From Roseovarius atlanticus (GTDB lineage: Bacteria; Pseudomonadota; Alphaproteobacteria; Rhodobacterales; Rhodobacteraceae), in the NCBI RefSeq assembly GCF_001441615.1, contig NZ_LAXJ01000007.1, positions 214,283-278,282 of the forward strand: a stretch of DNA of 64,000 bases, given 5' to 3'. The position numbers and the translations under genes are program-made. Shown in pieces: positions 34,158-43,544 of the stretch. Numbering within the stretch: position 1 is the stretch's first letter; every line of letters starts with the position of its first letter. Below the pieces are notes generated by a model that saw only the letters and a program-made list of their open reading frames with translations, was not told where the DNA came from and ran no database searches.

Positions 34158-34793
34158 TCAACCTAGAATGCGGCAACGTTTTAGGTTGAAATCCCGGTCG
34201 AGGCCTTCCGCACGCAGCATCCGGGCCAGGCGGTCGCTAATGAAAAAAGACCCGCGAAAACACTTTTCCACCCACGTGTCCGGACCGATCAGTGCATCCG
34301 CGCTCAAGGCCAGATCGTCGTCTTGCCAGTCCGAGTGACGACGCCGGGTTCGTGCACGATCCCGTTCCGGCCAGTCTCTGGGTGCGGTCGTTTGGTCGGC
34401 CTTCGGGGACGCGTCGGCAAGAAAGCTTTCCTTTTGATTGCCGATGTCCCAATACATGTGCCTGTAATGCAGTGGGGTCACCTGGTCCTGCTTGAAAAAC
34501 TGCGTCTCATAAAGACCGCCTTGTCCCAAATCGACCTGTCGCAAGACATCGGCGACTTCTGGAGACACGAGAAAGAACCCTACGACATTGAAGTGATTCA
34601 GCTTTCGCGGATTGTTTTTCTCGGCGAAAGTCCTTTTTGGAATATCCTCTCGGCTCAAAGGATATCCGTAAGAGCTTCTCGCGACGCATTTCTGCGCTTG
34701 TTTAATCGCATCTGCACCTTGAAAATAGATGTCCCCGGCGAAATCATGATAGGAGCCGGTCAGCGCATCACTCGCCCAAACATAGTCGCTCAT
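34158..34793 (-). CDS. Imm11-like (DUF1629) immunity-family protein
   Basis: 211 residues. LNHFNVVGFFLVSPEVADVLRQVDLGQGGLYETQFF and VTPLHYRHMYWDI, followed near the end by DTWVEKCFRGSFFISDRLARMLRAEGL, match the pattern I know for Imm11/DUF1629 proteins; such proteins often protect against polymorphic toxins. GC is clearly lower than in neighbours, which points to transfer. No intact toxin gene lies next to it; a small upstream frame ends as TAATG at its start. The family assignment is by memory of pattern. Confidence 0.55.
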   Translation of the reverse strand: MSDYVWASDALTGSYHDFAGDIYFQGADAIKQAQKCVARSSYGYPLSREDIPKRTFAEKNNPRKLNHFNVVGFFLVSPEVADVLRQVDLGQGGLYETQFFKQDQVTPLHYRHMYWDIGNQKESFLADASPKADQTTAPRDWPERDRARTRRRHSDWQDDDLALSADALIGPDTWVEKCFRGSFFISDRLARMLRAEGLDRDFNLKRCRILG

Positions 34794-35106
34794 TACTGTT
34801 TCCCACTTGTTCGATGGCTCGTGCCCAAGAAAATCCTTGCCCGAATTCGATCAGGTTTGAAGACTGATGTTTTAAAAAAGGAAGGCACTTTTCCAGTTTT
34901 CGCCGCGATGGAGACCGGTCTCGAAGCAGAGCCCCATGCAGGGGCAGGATTCGTTAGCCTGAGCGCGAAGCGGTCATCGCGCGCCAAGCCGACAACAAGC
35001 TCTCATATGCATCATTTACCGCAAAGGGCCAGGTGTACGGGACGGCGCTTGCGCTGCACGAAACATTCGCACATATTCCTATAATAGAATTCTTGGGAGG
35101 ACTATC
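34794..35106. other. Boundary of the low-GC island
   Basis: About 310 bases between the Imm11-like gene and the metallo-hydrolase. On the minus strand a small open frame (34793 to about 34999) ends as TAATG on the Imm11 start. On the plus strand an open frame without an ATG (34958-35110) ends as ATGA on the hydrolase start. Both may be remnants of disrupted neighbours. AT-rich tracts sit near 34870. Confidence 0.5.
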
Positions 35107-36021
35107 ATGAGACTGACCCGACGTCACCTGATGGCGACCGGTGCGTCCCTGCCACTTGCCGCGGCGCTGCCGCGTTGGAGCCTGGCGGACATATCCCTTG
35201 GCGATGCTACAGTTACGACTGTAAGCGATGGCAACCTTGTCCTGCCGGGCGATTTTATCTTCGAGCAGATGCCGCAGGACGAACTACTGCCGATTCTTGA
35301 CGCCGCCGGGCAAAGCCGGGGCGAGGTGCGTCCGGAATGCAATCTGACCCTTTACCGCGACGGCACCAACACAGTGCTATTCGATGCCGGTGCCGGTCCG
35401 AATTTCATGCCCAGCGCGGGCACATTGCCGGCAAGCCTGGAGGCCGCCGGGCTTGCGCCAGAGGACATCACCCACGTGGTATTCACACACGCGCATCCCG
35501 ATCACATCTGGGGCATTTTGGACGATTTCGGAGACCTGCTGTTCCCGCAAGCCGTGTACATGATGGGCCGCGCGGAATGGGCTTACTGGTGGGATCCCGA
35601 AACCGTGAACACCATCGGAGCCGAACGTGCCGCGTTCGCCGTGGGCGCGAAGAACCGGCTGGAAGCGATAGAGGACGCAGTCGCGTTCTTTGATGACGGA
35701 GAAGAGGTGCTGCCGGGAATTTTCGCGGTGTCCACGCCGGGCCACACGCCCGGGCACATGAGCTTTGAGCTGCGTCGCGGAACGGATGCGGCGATGGTCA
35801 TTGGTGATGCGATCGCCAATCACCATGTGGCCTTCGCCCGGCCTGAATGGCCGAGCGGATCGGACCAGAACCCAATCATGGCGGTGGCGACCCGCAAGGC
35901 CTTGTTGGATCGTCTGGCCGCCGAGGATTTGACCCTGATTGGTTTCCACTTGCCCGAAGGCGGCATCGGCCGGGCCGAAGCGACCGAAACCGGATATCGG
36001 TTTGTCGAAATGGACGCGTGA
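35107..36021 (+). CDS. TAT-exported metallo-beta-lactamase-fold hydrolase (SoxH-like position)
   Basis: 304 residues. A twin-arginine leader (MRLTRRHLMATGASLPLAAALP) is followed by the MBL fold: THAHPDHIWG as the HxHxDH metal site near residue 133, HTPGHMSFE and the later metal ligands (VIGDAIANHH). It is periplasmic, with a binuclear metal site likely. A hydrolase of this fold, SoxH, accompanies several sox loci, and this one lies next to such a locus, so a role in sulfur compound metabolism is possible. GGGAGG precedes the ATG. Confidence 0.82.
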   Translation: MRLTRRHLMATGASLPLAAALPRWSLADISLGDATVTTVSDGNLVLPGDFIFEQMPQDELLPILDAAGQSRGEVRPECNLTLYRDGTNTVLFDAGAGPNFMPSAGTLPASLEAAGLAPEDITHVVFTHAHPDHIWGILDDFGDLLFPQAVYMMGRAEWAYWWDPETVNTIGAERAAFAVGAKNRLEAIEDAVAFFDDGEEVLPGIFAVSTPGHTPGHMSFELRRGTDAAMVIGDAIANHHVAFARPEWPSGSDQNPIMAVATRKALLDRLAAEDLTLIGFHLPEGGIGRAEATETGYRFVEMDA

Positions 36022-36051
36022 CGCCCGCCCTGACGGCGGTCGGGCCGGGCT

Positions 36052-37098
36052 TTACTCGGCGGGAACCGCGGCACCCCGCGGGGCGAGGACGGCCCGTGTC
36101 ACGACTGCGCCCAGCACGATGAATCCAAGCGCCAGAAGAGCGGCGATGCTGAGGTTCGCGCCACCGCTGAGGCCTGCGCCGATGGTGCACCCCCCCGCCA
36201 GCACGCCGCCAAAGCCCATCAGCACCGCGCCGGCACTGTAGCGCAGCGTCTGCACGGGGGACGAAAAGCTTTGCAAGGCAAGCTCGCCGCGCGCTGCCGC
36301 GCTGAGGAAACTGCCGACGATCACGCCGCCGATGACGCCGACGCCAAACCCCGCCGGCACGGCGGTGGATGCGATCGCATAGAAAAGCGTGTCGGTCCAC
36401 GGCAGGGTAAAGGCCATCGACTGTGCCGGCAGCGGATCGAAATCATCAAGCAGAAGGACGGAGGTTCCGGCCCAGCCCGCGACGACCACGAGGCCGATCA
36501 CCGCGCCCATGACAAGGTGCAGGACGCGGGCGCCGGAGCGGTGTGCGAGCAGGACTGCGACGGCCAGCAAGCCCAGTGCCACGGCGGGCGCCAAGCCGGG
36601 AATGGACGCGAGGCTGCCGATGCCGAAGTCATACTGGATCGCTCCGAGGGATGTGCGCAGAGGGGCCAGAACGCCCTTGAGCGTTGCGTGGGCGACAATG
36701 GCGAAAAGCGCAATGACGCTGACCGCGCGCAGGTTGCCCGTGCCGGCAAGCACTGTCAGGCGGGACATGCAGCCGCGTGTGAGCACCATGCCGATGCCGA
36801 AAGCGAGCCCGCCCACGGCGATCGCTGCGACTGGCACGCTGCTGGACAGGTAGCGGTGGTCGCCAAGCTCGACCCAGCCCATGACCCCTGCCAGGGCCAT
36901 GCCGCCGATGGCCACGGCAAGCGCGACCAGCCAGACCGAGAGCGCCGAGCGATCCACGCCGTCTTCGCCCGCCACGGCACGCCTCAGACAAAAACGCGAG
37001 ATCTGGGCGGCAACACCGAAGGCAAGGCCCAAGAGCGCGCCAAGCAGAAGATGCAGGGTTTGCACGGGCAGGTCGAACGGCAGGGAGTCGAGCAGCAT
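36052..37098 (-). CDS. YeeE/YedE family sulfur-compound transporter
   Basis: 348 residues and about nine hydrophobic helices in two homologous halves. Each half carries a G-x-x-x-G helix and a Cys (MVLTRGCMSRLTVLAGTGN; VLAGGCTIGAGLSGGANL) typical of thiosulfate/sulfur-transporting YeeE/YedE proteins. It is predicted to import thiosulfate or a related sulfur species through the inner membrane. It is convergent with the MBL gene and lies 207 bases beyond hemA on the same strand. A second family member is soxT at 49831. Confidence 0.85.
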   Translation of the reverse strand: MLLDSLPFDLPVQTLHLLLGALLGLAFGVAAQISRFCLRRAVAGEDGVDRSALSVWLVALAVAIGGMALAGVMGWVELGDHRYLSSSVPVAAIAVGGLAFGIGMVLTRGCMSRLTVLAGTGNLRAVSVIALFAIVAHATLKGVLAPLRTSLGAIQYDFGIGSLASIPGLAPAVALGLLAVAVLLAHRSGARVLHLVMGAVIGLVVVAGWAGTSVLLLDDFDPLPAQSMAFTLPWTDTLFYAIASTAVPAGFGVGVIGGVIVGSFLSAAARGELALQSFSSPVQTLRYSAGAVLMGFGGVLAGGCTIGAGLSGGANLSIAALLALGFIVLGAVVTRAVLAPRGAAVPAE

Positions 37099-37235
37099 GG
37101 GTCACGTCCTGATTCAGGTAATCCGTCCTTATCTGGTGTGATATCGCGCGAGTCAAAACCCAAGGCGAAGAGCATTGTTCCGGCTTTGGCGGCAAAGAAG
37201 AAACAACGTTCCGGAACGCGGAAAACGTTACAACC

Positions 37236-37259
37236 CCGGACCATCGAAGGACGGTCCGG
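37236..37259 (-). terminator. Possible terminator after hemA
   Basis: CCGGACC ... GGTCCGG, a 7-pair stem with a 10-base loop, about 50 bases past the hemA stop. On the minus strand it is followed by a modestly T-rich stretch (GTTGTAACGTTTT). Weak by U-run. Confidence 0.4.
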
Positions 37260-37305
37260 CGAAACGGATTTTCCTATTTCTCGTGTGGGCGGAATATTTT
37301 TCCGA

Positions 37306-38523
37306 TCACTGCGCTGCGATGGGCAGCCGGGCAAGCTGGCACTGCGCCCAGAGCTTTTCAAGGGCGCCGATCAGACGCTCGACATCTTCGGCGGAGTGAA
37401 CCGGGGAAGGGGTAATACGCAGCCGTTCGGTGCCCTTTGGGACCGTGGGATAGTTGATCGGCTGGATGTAGATACCATGATCTCGCATCAGCACGTCCGA
37501 GATGTATTTGCACTTGACCGGGTCGCCCACCATCACCGGGATGATGTGACTGGGGTTCTCGATATGCGGCAGGCCGATGGCGTCGAGCCGGGCGCGCACC
37601 TCGGCCACGCGGGCCTGTTGCTGGCTGCGTTCCTCGCTGCTGTGCTTGAGGTGGCGCACGGCGGCAGCGGCACCGGCGGCGACGCAGGGCGGCAGGGCGG
37701 TGGTGAAGATGAAGCCCGAGGCGAAGGAGCGGACGAAGTCGCACAGCTCGGTCGAGGCGGCGATATAGCCGCCCATAACGCCGAAGGCCTTGCCCAGCGT
37801 GCCCTCGATCACGGTCAGGCGGTCCATCAGGCCCTCACGCTCGGCGATGCCGCCGCCGCGCGGACCGTACAGGCCCACGGCGTGCACTTCGTCGAGATAG
37901 GTCATGGCGCCATACTTGTCGGCGAGATCGCAGATTTCCTTGATGGGGGCGATGTCGCCGTCCATCGAATAGACGCTCTCGAACGCGATCATCTTGGGGG
38001 CGTTTGCGGGAAGCGCCGCCAGCTTGGCCTCGAGATCGGTGAGGTCGTTGTGTTTCCAGATGACTTTCTGGGCGCGACTGTGCCGGATGCCTTCGATCAT
38101 GGACGCGTGGTTGAGTGCGTCGGACAGCACCACCAGCCCGGGAATGCGCGATGCCAATGTGCCCAGCGCGGCCCAGTTCGAGACGTAGCCCGAAGTGAAG
38201 AGCAAGGCGCTTTGCTTGCCATGCAGGTCGGCCAGCTCGGCCTCTAGCTGCACGTGGGCATGGGTGGTGCCCGAGATATTGCGCGTGCCCCCTGCCCCGG
38301 CGCCGGTGGTGTCGAGGGCGTCGTGCATGGCCTCGAGCACGGCCGGGTGCTGGCCCATGCCGAGGTAATCGTTCGAACACCAGACCGTCACTGTCCCGGG
38401 GCCGTTATAGCAATTCGCTTGCGGAAACTGCCCGCGCCGCCGCTCCAATTCCGCGAATTCGCGATAGTTGCCTTCGGCCCGCAACCCATCGAGTTCGGAG
38501 CGGAAAAATTCCTGGTAGTTCAT
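37306..38523 (-). CDS. hemA: 5-aminolevulinate synthase
   Basis: 405 residues, normal for [27 protein letters not shown] is the canonical start at 38523. [42 protein letters not shown] and the PLP lysine in [16 protein letters not shown] (near residue 245) are all present. It condenses glycine and succinyl-CoA, the first committed step of haem synthesis in alphaproteobacteria. Its ATG overlaps the TGA of the DUF302 gene, which follows soxF, so it is part of the sox transcript or tightly next to it. Confidence 0.97.
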   Translation of the reverse strand: MNYQEFFRSELDGLRAEGNYREFAELERRRGQFPQANCYNGPGTVTVWCSNDYLGMGQHPAVLEAMHDALDTTGAGAGGTRNISGTTHAHVQLEAELADLHGKQSALLFTSGYVSNWAALGTLASRIPGLVVLSDALNHASMIEGIRHSRAQKVIWKHNDLTDLEAKLAALPANAPKMIAFESVYSMDGDIAPIKEICDLADKYGAMTYLDEVHAVGLYGPRGGGIAEREGLMDRLTVIEGTLGKAFGVMGGYIAASTELCDFVRSFASGFIFTTALPPCVAAGAAAAVRHLKHSSEERSQQQARVAEVRARLDAIGLPHIENPSHIIPVMVGDPVKCKYISDVLMRDHGIYIQPINYPTVPKGTERLRITPSPVHSAEDVERLIGALEKLWAQCQLARLPIAAQ

Positions 38524-38954
38524 CAGTTCTCTGTCGCCTCTTTCACGATCTCGGCCAGCAGGGCCTCGACCTTTTCCATCGGACCATCGGGGTAGTCGCG
38601 GTAGCCTATCGTCACGGCGCCTTCTGCGTCTTCGGCCACGAAGATACCGTAGGGGCAATGCGCGATGTTCATCGGGTCGGCCTCCATCACTTCGCGCGAC
38701 ACGACGGCCGAGCAGAAGATGAAGATATCCGCTTCCTTGAACAGCATCACGTCGCTGCCCACGTCCTCGCCCGTGCGGTTGAGCATTTCGCCGACATGGC
38801 TGACGTAGTCGATGACCAGTCCCTGCCCCACGATCGCGGTTTCCACGGCGAAGGTCGCGTCGTCGAACGTGCCGTCATAAGGCATAACGATCGGAGCTTC
38901 GGCATGGGCGGCAGTGGCCAAGGCCAGGGCAGCCGTCAGAATCACGGGTTTCAA
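38523..38954 (-). CDS. DUF302 family periplasmic protein
   Basis: 143 residues from a TTG at 38954 (read as Met), chosen because AGGAGG stands just before. A short signal peptide ([19 protein letters not shown]) is followed by the DUF302 pattern: [23 protein letters not shown], then [29 protein letters not shown]. It is predicted to be exported. Members of this family are seen near sox genes, but their task is unknown. Its stop overlaps the hemA start (TGATG). The upstream part of the longer frame is not protein-like. Confidence 0.8.
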   Translation of the reverse strand: MKPVILTAALALATAAHAEAPIVMPYDGTFDDATFAVETAIVGQGLVIDYVSHVGEMLNRTGEDVGSDVMLFKEADIFIFCSAVVSREVMEADPMNIAHCPYGIFVAEDAEGAVTIGYRDYPDGPMEKVEALLAEIVKEATEN

Positions 38955-39042
38955 GGTCGGTCCTCCTAGGTGTCGGTTTGGTGTCGCACAGGGGCGCCGC
39001 CCCGGTCTTTGACCGAGATCAAAGCCGGGACTGCGGGTTGGC

Positions 39043-40308
39043 TTAGCCGAACATGTCGGTGGTGATGCCGGTGTACCAGCCTTCGGACTCTTCGTAGGTC
39101 GCCTTGCGCAGGGCGGAATCCTCGCCGGTTTCGCTGATGAAGCTGTCGACCGAGGCGATCTTTTCCTCGGTCGGCTCGTAGGTGGCGCCGACCTTGACGC
39201 CGTCATCGGTGGCGATGAGCGACCAGCACGTGTTGGAATATTTCGCCGGGAACACCTTGGACCCGGTCAGCGCGCCGCGCACGGCGTTGGCGCAGACCTT
39301 GGCCTGGCTGTTGGCGGCGAAGCCGGATTTGGGCATGTCGCCCTGTTCTGCCGAGTCGCCCAGAACGTAGACATCGGCATCCGCGCGTGCGGACATGTCG
39401 GCGGGATTCACCGGTGCCCAGTTGCCATCGGTCACACCCGCCATCTCGGCGATGCGGCCTGCCTTTTGCGCGGGGATGACGTTGCAGACATCGACTTGGG
39501 TCTCCTCGCCGTCGATGGTGACGGTCATGTTCGCCGGATCGACCGAGACGTTGCCGCCGCCGAATTCCTCGCCGATCCAGTCGACCATGCCCGGGTAGTG
39601 CTTGTTCCAGCCTTCCTGGAAGAGCGACATCTTGGAGAATTTCGGCTTGGGGTCGGCCACGATGATCTTGGCGGTCGGATTATTTTCCTTCATGAAATGC
39701 GCGACCATCGAAACCCGCTCGTACGGGCCCGGGGGGCAGCGATAGGGGTTCGGGGGGGCCACCATGGCAAAGGTCCCGCCCTCGGGCATCGCTTCCAGCT
39801 GGGCGCGCAGAAGCTCGGACTGCGAGCCGGCCTTGTAGGCATGGGGCATTGCGTTCTGTGCCTCGATGCTCCAGCCTTCGACGGCCCCGTCCACGAAATC
39901 GATGCCGGGGCTGAGGATCAGCTTGTCATAGGGCAGCGTTGACCCGCCAGCGAGCGTTACGGTCTTGGCGTCACGGTCGACATCGACGGCCCAGTCGTGA
40001 AGGACATTGATGCCGGCCGCGGCGAGCTTGCCATAGGTATGGCCGATATCGCTGATTTCCTTGAAGCCACCGATATAGAGGTTCGAGAAGAAACAGGTGA
40101 AGTAGGTGCGCGTAGGCTCCACAAGGGTTACGTCGATGGCGCCGTCGCTGTCCTTGGCGATATAGCGGGCCGCCGTGGCCCCACCTGCACCGCCGCCAAT
40201 GACGACGACGCGCGGTTTGCCCGCGCCTTGCGCCAGCACGTTCGGCGCCGCGAGCGTCGTCGCCGCGGCGGCTGTCGTTCCAAGGAACGTCCGTCTGTTG
40301 AGTGTCAT
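39043..40308 (-). CDS. soxF: SoxF, flavocytochrome c sulfide dehydrogenase flavoprotein
   Basis: 421 residues from the ATG at 40308, with GGGAGG upstream. A TAT signal (LNRRTFLGTTAAAATTL) is followed by the FAD motif VVVIGGGAGGATAARYIA. The segments TYFTCFFSNLYIGG, DVCNVIPAQKAG and KYSNTCWSL carry the Cys residues expected of the sulfide-oxidising redox disulfide. It partners the SoxE cytochrome in the periplasm and oxidises sulfide. Confidence 0.94.
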   Translation of the reverse strand: MTLNRRTFLGTTAAAATTLAAPNVLAQGAGKPRVVVIGGGAGGATAARYIAKDSDGAIDVTLVEPTRTYFTCFFSNLYIGGFKEISDIGHTYGKLAAAGINVLHDWAVDVDRDAKTVTLAGGSTLPYDKLILSPGIDFVDGAVEGWSIEAQNAMPHAYKAGSQSELLRAQLEAMPEGGTFAMVAPPNPYRCPPGPYERVSMVAHFMKENNPTAKIIVADPKPKFSKMSLFQEGWNKHYPGMVDWIGEEFGGGNVSVDPANMTVTIDGEETQVDVCNVIPAQKAGRIAEMAGVTDGNWAPVNPADMSARADADVYVLGDSAEQGDMPKSGFAANSQAKVCANAVRGALTGSKVFPAKYSNTCWSLIATDDGVKVGATYEPTEEKIASVDSFISETGEDSALRKATYEESEGWYTGITTDMFG

Positions 40309-40331
40309 GTTTAGTCCTCCCAAAGGTATTA

Positions 40332-41054
40332 TTATCTTTTTTGTTCCGTCAGTTGGCCGAAATAGGCGGCGAGTGCGGCGATCTCCTCATCGCCCAGGCG
40401 TCCGGCGACCATCTGCATCACCGGATGGTTTCTTTGCTTGTTCTTGTAGGCGTGCATGGCGACCACGAAATCCTCCTCCGGCCAGAGCACGATAGACGGG
40501 ATACCGTCGTTGGAGCCACCGGCTTGATGGCAGGCCACGCATTCCCCGCTGAGATATTCACCATATTCCGGGTCGCCCACAAGCGCGAGGATTTCCGGAT
40601 CGAGGTCATGATCGCTGCCCTGGATGGTCGGGTCCGCCTCGGGAATGTCGCGGGGATTGTCGGAAAAGCGCCGCAGGTAGGCGATCAGGTCCAGACGCTC
40701 CTGCGGGTCCGGGAGCCCGTCAAAGCTCATCCGGGTGCCCGAGGCGATCGCAGTTGGGTTTTCCAAGAAGACGTCGAGGGTTTCGGCGTGCCATTCCAGC
40801 CCGCCGGTGCCGGCGCGCTTGAAGCTTTCGGAATAGGGGAAGCCTACTTGCGTGGCGGCCTGACGGCCGAAAAGACCGTTCAGATGCGGGCCGATGCCAT
40901 GCTCGGCCCCCTTGCCCACTTCGTGGCAACCGGAGCAGTAGTCGAACACCTCCTTGCCGGCCTCCGGGTCGCCCTCTTCCGCCGCCGCGGAGGTGGCACA
41001 GGCCAGACAGCCTGCCGCCAAGGCAAAAAAGAGCGAGCGGCAGCCGACCGACAT
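40332..41054 (-). CDS. soxE: SoxE, dihaem cytochrome c
   Basis: 240 residues. A Sec-type signal peptide is followed by two CxxCH sites, CSGCHEVG near residue 40 and CVACHQAG near residue 172. It is the electron-transfer partner of SoxF in the periplasm. It lies between soxD (4 bases away) and soxF (23 bases), consistent with the standard soxBCDEF order. Confidence 0.93.
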   Translation of the reverse strand: MSVGCRSLFFALAAGCLACATSAAAEEGDPEAGKEVFDYCSGCHEVGKGAEHGIGPHLNGLFGRQAATQVGFPYSESFKRAGTGGLEWHAETLDVFLENPTAIASGTRMSFDGLPDPQERLDLIAYLRRFSDNPRDIPEADPTIQGSDHDLDPEILALVGDPEYGEYLSGECVACHQAGGSNDGIPSIVLWPEEDFVVAMHAYKNKQRNHPVMQMVAGRLGDEEIAALAAYFGQLTEQKR

Positions 41055-41058
41055 GCGG

Positions 41059-42261
41059 TCAGTCTCCGAAACTTGATAGATAGGCGATGATCGCGTCGAT
41101 ATCCTCGCGCTTCTTGAGACCGGCGAAACTCATCTTGGTGCCTTTCATATAGCTTTTCGGCGCGGCGAGGAATTCTGCCATGGCGGCCTCGTCCCAGACG
41201 CGGCCTGCTTCGGCGGCTTCCTCGAACACGCCGGAGTACTTGAAGTCGTCGTGGCCGCCGATTGTCGCGCCCATGACACCGTTCAGCACCGGACCGACTC
41301 GGCTCTTGGCGCCTTCGCCCACCATGTGACAGGCCTTGCACTTGTTGAAGACTTTTTCGCCTGCCGCCACCAGCTCGGGATCGGGGCCGGCGCCTTCGTC
41401 GGCCTCTGACGTGGCCGCCTCGGTGGGTTCGAGGTCTGCGGAGGCCACCTCGATCTCTTCCGCCACGTCTTCGGCGGCAGGTTCGGCGGCGGCCTCTTCA
41501 TCGGCGCTGTCTTCCTCGGGCGTCACGTCAATGACAGAGGCGCGCATGGTGATCTGGACGCTGTCCTTGCAGCCTTCCATGCAAGGCTCGGTGCGCCAGA
41601 TCGGGTATTCCGTTTCGGGGCGGTCGTCGATGATGAAGCCGTCGGCGTTGGGCATCTCGAAGGCGGCGAAGTTTTCGTGGCTAAGCTCGAAATCGTCTTC
41701 GACGAGGTAGTTGGAATAGAGGATGTAGGCGGTGATCGCGTAGACCTCATCGGGGCTGAGCGACTGCGCGTTGCCGAAGGGCATGGAGCGGTTCACGTAG
41801 TCCCAGACGGTCGACAGGTAGGGCCAGTAGGAGCCGACGGTTTTCACCGGATCCTTGTCGGCGAGCGTGTCGAAGCCGCCGGCCAGAACCGGCCAGTTGC
41901 CGACGCCCTCGGCGAAGTCACCGTGGCAGACGGCGCAGGCTTCGGCGAAGACCTCTTCGCCGGTGGCCACGTCACCGCGGCCTTCGGGCAGGCCGATGCC
42001 GCCGGGGCGCACGTCGACGTCCCATGCGGCGACCTCTTCGGGCAGCGCTTCGCGGCCCAGGCCGAAGCCGCCTTCGGGTGTGGGGGTGGCGGCGGGTTCA
42101 GTCTCCGCCGCATCGGTCGAGGCCGCGTTGGCCTGTGACACCAGCACCGGGGCAAGCGACGGTATGTCGACGACGAATTTGTCGGCCAGCACGTAGGCCA
42201 TCGTCAGGACGCCCGCGGCGCCACCGGCGGCGGGTGCGAAAATCTTAAGAAACTTCGACAT
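41059..42261 (-). CDS. soxD: SoxD, dihaem cytochrome c subunit of sulfane dehydrogenase
   Basis: 400 residues. An N-terminal hydrophobic leader (FAPAAGGAAGVLTMAYVLA) is followed by the first haem site CAVCHGDF near residue 105. A long acidic, Glu/Ala-rich linker (about 225-290) comes next, then the second haem site CKACHMVG near residue 308. With SoxC it takes six electrons from SoxY-bound sulfane sulfur. The start overlaps the soxC 3' end by 17 bases, so translation is probably coupled. The low-complexity linker is longer than the haem domains need. Confidence 0.93.
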   Translation of the reverse strand: MSKFLKIFAPAAGGAAGVLTMAYVLADKFVVDIPSLAPVLVSQANAASTDAAETEPAATPTPEGGFGLGREALPEEVAAWDVDVRPGGIGLPEGRGDVATGEEVFAEACAVCHGDFAEGVGNWPVLAGGFDTLADKDPVKTVGSYWPYLSTVWDYVNRSMPFGNAQSLSPDEVYAITAYILYSNYLVEDDFELSHENFAAFEMPNADGFIIDDRPETEYPIWRTEPCMEGCKDSVQITMRASVIDVTPEEDSADEEAAAEPAAEDVAEEIEVASADLEPTEAATSEADEGAGPDPELVAAGEKVFNKCKACHMVGEGAKSRVGPVLNGVMGATIGGHDDFKYSGVFEEAAEAGRVWDEAAMAEFLAAPKSYMKGTKMSFAGLKKREDIDAIIAYLSSFGD

Positions 42262-43519
42262 TTTCAGCCTCCCCGCTGGCTTTGACGTGCCAGGTCTGGA
42301 TGCAATTGTTGTGGTAGACCGAGTTTTCGCCGCGCACCTCGCGCAGTTGCGCCTTGGTCGGTTGAACATAGCCCGTCTCATCCATCGCGCGGGCCTGAAG
42401 CAGCATCTCCTCGCCGTCCCAGGTGGTGTCGAGGTAGAAGCGGGTCAGCGCCTTGCTGTCGCCTTGCGTGCCGAGGCGGGCGGTTTCCCACGTCACGCCG
42501 CCGTCGCGGGAGACATCGACACGGGTGATCTTGCCGTGGCCGGACCATGCAAGGCCGGAGATGACCAACGGTCCGGGGCCGTGGGAGATGGGCGATTGCG
42601 GGCTGGGGGAGGTGATGACCGATTTGGCATCCATCACCCAGGTCCATTTGCGGGCCGTGCCGTCGGCCAGGACGTCGGTGTATTTCGACGTCTCCTCGCG
42701 GCTTTCCACGGGGCCGTCCATAACCTCGATCCGGCGCAGCCACTTGACCCACATGTTGCCTTCCCAGCCAGGCACCACGAGGCGCACCGGATAGCCGTGC
42801 TCCTTGCGCAACGCCTCGCCATTGGCCTTAAAGGCGACGAGGCAGTCGTCCAAAGCCTTTTCCATTGGAATGGACCGACCGTTCGAGGACGCGTCGGCGC
42901 CTTCGACATAGACCCACTTGTCCTTGAGATCGCCGGCGGCATCCAGCCCCGCCTCTTCCAGCAGGGTGCGCAGGGTGACGCCGGAATACTCCATGTTGTG
43001 GATCATGCCGTGGGTGAACTGCACGCCGTTCAACTGTGCGCCCGCCCATTCCATGCCGGTATTGGCGGCGCATTCGCAGAAATAGACGTGGTTTTCGCGC
43101 GGAAAACGCTCGAGATCGGCGTAGTGGAAGACCAGAGGCTTATCCACGAGGCCGTTGATCATCAGGCGGTAATCTTCTTTCGCGAGTTCGATGGCGCCGG
43201 AATGGTGACGCTCGAACGCGCAGCCCTGCGGCGTGATGGTGCCGTCGAGCGCATGGATCGGCGTGAAGTTGATCGAGCTGATCGGATCGGCGGTCAGCCA
43301 CGGCACGTTGCGGCGGACCACGTCATCCTCGAACCGGATCGGCAGGCCGTAGGGGGTTTCATCGACCCCCTCGCCGGTGATGGCGGCCCAGTCCTGAACC
43401 TCGGTGATCAGCGGATCGGGTTCGTTCGCTGCCGCGGCCCCTGCCACGGAGCCCGCGACGGCCGCCGCGCTGCCGCGCAGGAAGGCGCGGCGGGAGGGGG
43501 ATTTGAAAAGATCATTCAT
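42245..43519 (-). CDS. soxC: SoxC, molybdenum subunit of sulfane dehydrogenase
   Basis: 424 residues. A TAT leader (SPSRRAFLRGSAAAVAGSVAG) is followed by the sulfite-oxidase-like molybdopterin domain. The presumed Mo-ligand Cys lies in FCECAANTGMEW near residue 145, and a Mo-cofactor dimerisation domain is at the C-terminus (YHNNCIQTWHVKASGEAENVEVS). With SoxD it oxidises the SoxY-carried sulfane in the periplasm. Confidence 0.95.
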   Translation of the reverse strand: MNDLFKSPSRRAFLRGSAAAVAGSVAGAAAANEPDPLITEVQDWAAITGEGVDETPYGLPIRFEDDVVRRNVPWLTADPISSINFTPIHALDGTITPQGCAFERHHSGAIELAKEDYRLMINGLVDKPLVFHYADLERFPRENHVYFCECAANTGMEWAGAQLNGVQFTHGMIHNMEYSGVTLRTLLEEAGLDAAGDLKDKWVYVEGADASSNGRSIPMEKALDDCLVAFKANGEALRKEHGYPVRLVVPGWEGNMWVKWLRRIEVMDGPVESREETSKYTDVLADGTARKWTWVMDAKSVITSPSPQSPISHGPGPLVISGLAWSGHGKITRVDVSRDGGVTWETARLGTQGDSKALTRFYLDTTWDGEEMLLQARAMDETGYVQPTKAQLREVRGENSVYHNNCIQTWHVKASGEAENVEVS

Positions 43520-43544
43520 GGCTGAACGCTCCCTTGATGAATGC

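Noticed and set aside
33754..34176. 140-codon minus-strand frame after the redoxin gene
   Set aside because: It overlaps the 3' part of a well-supported gene and has no recognisable features.
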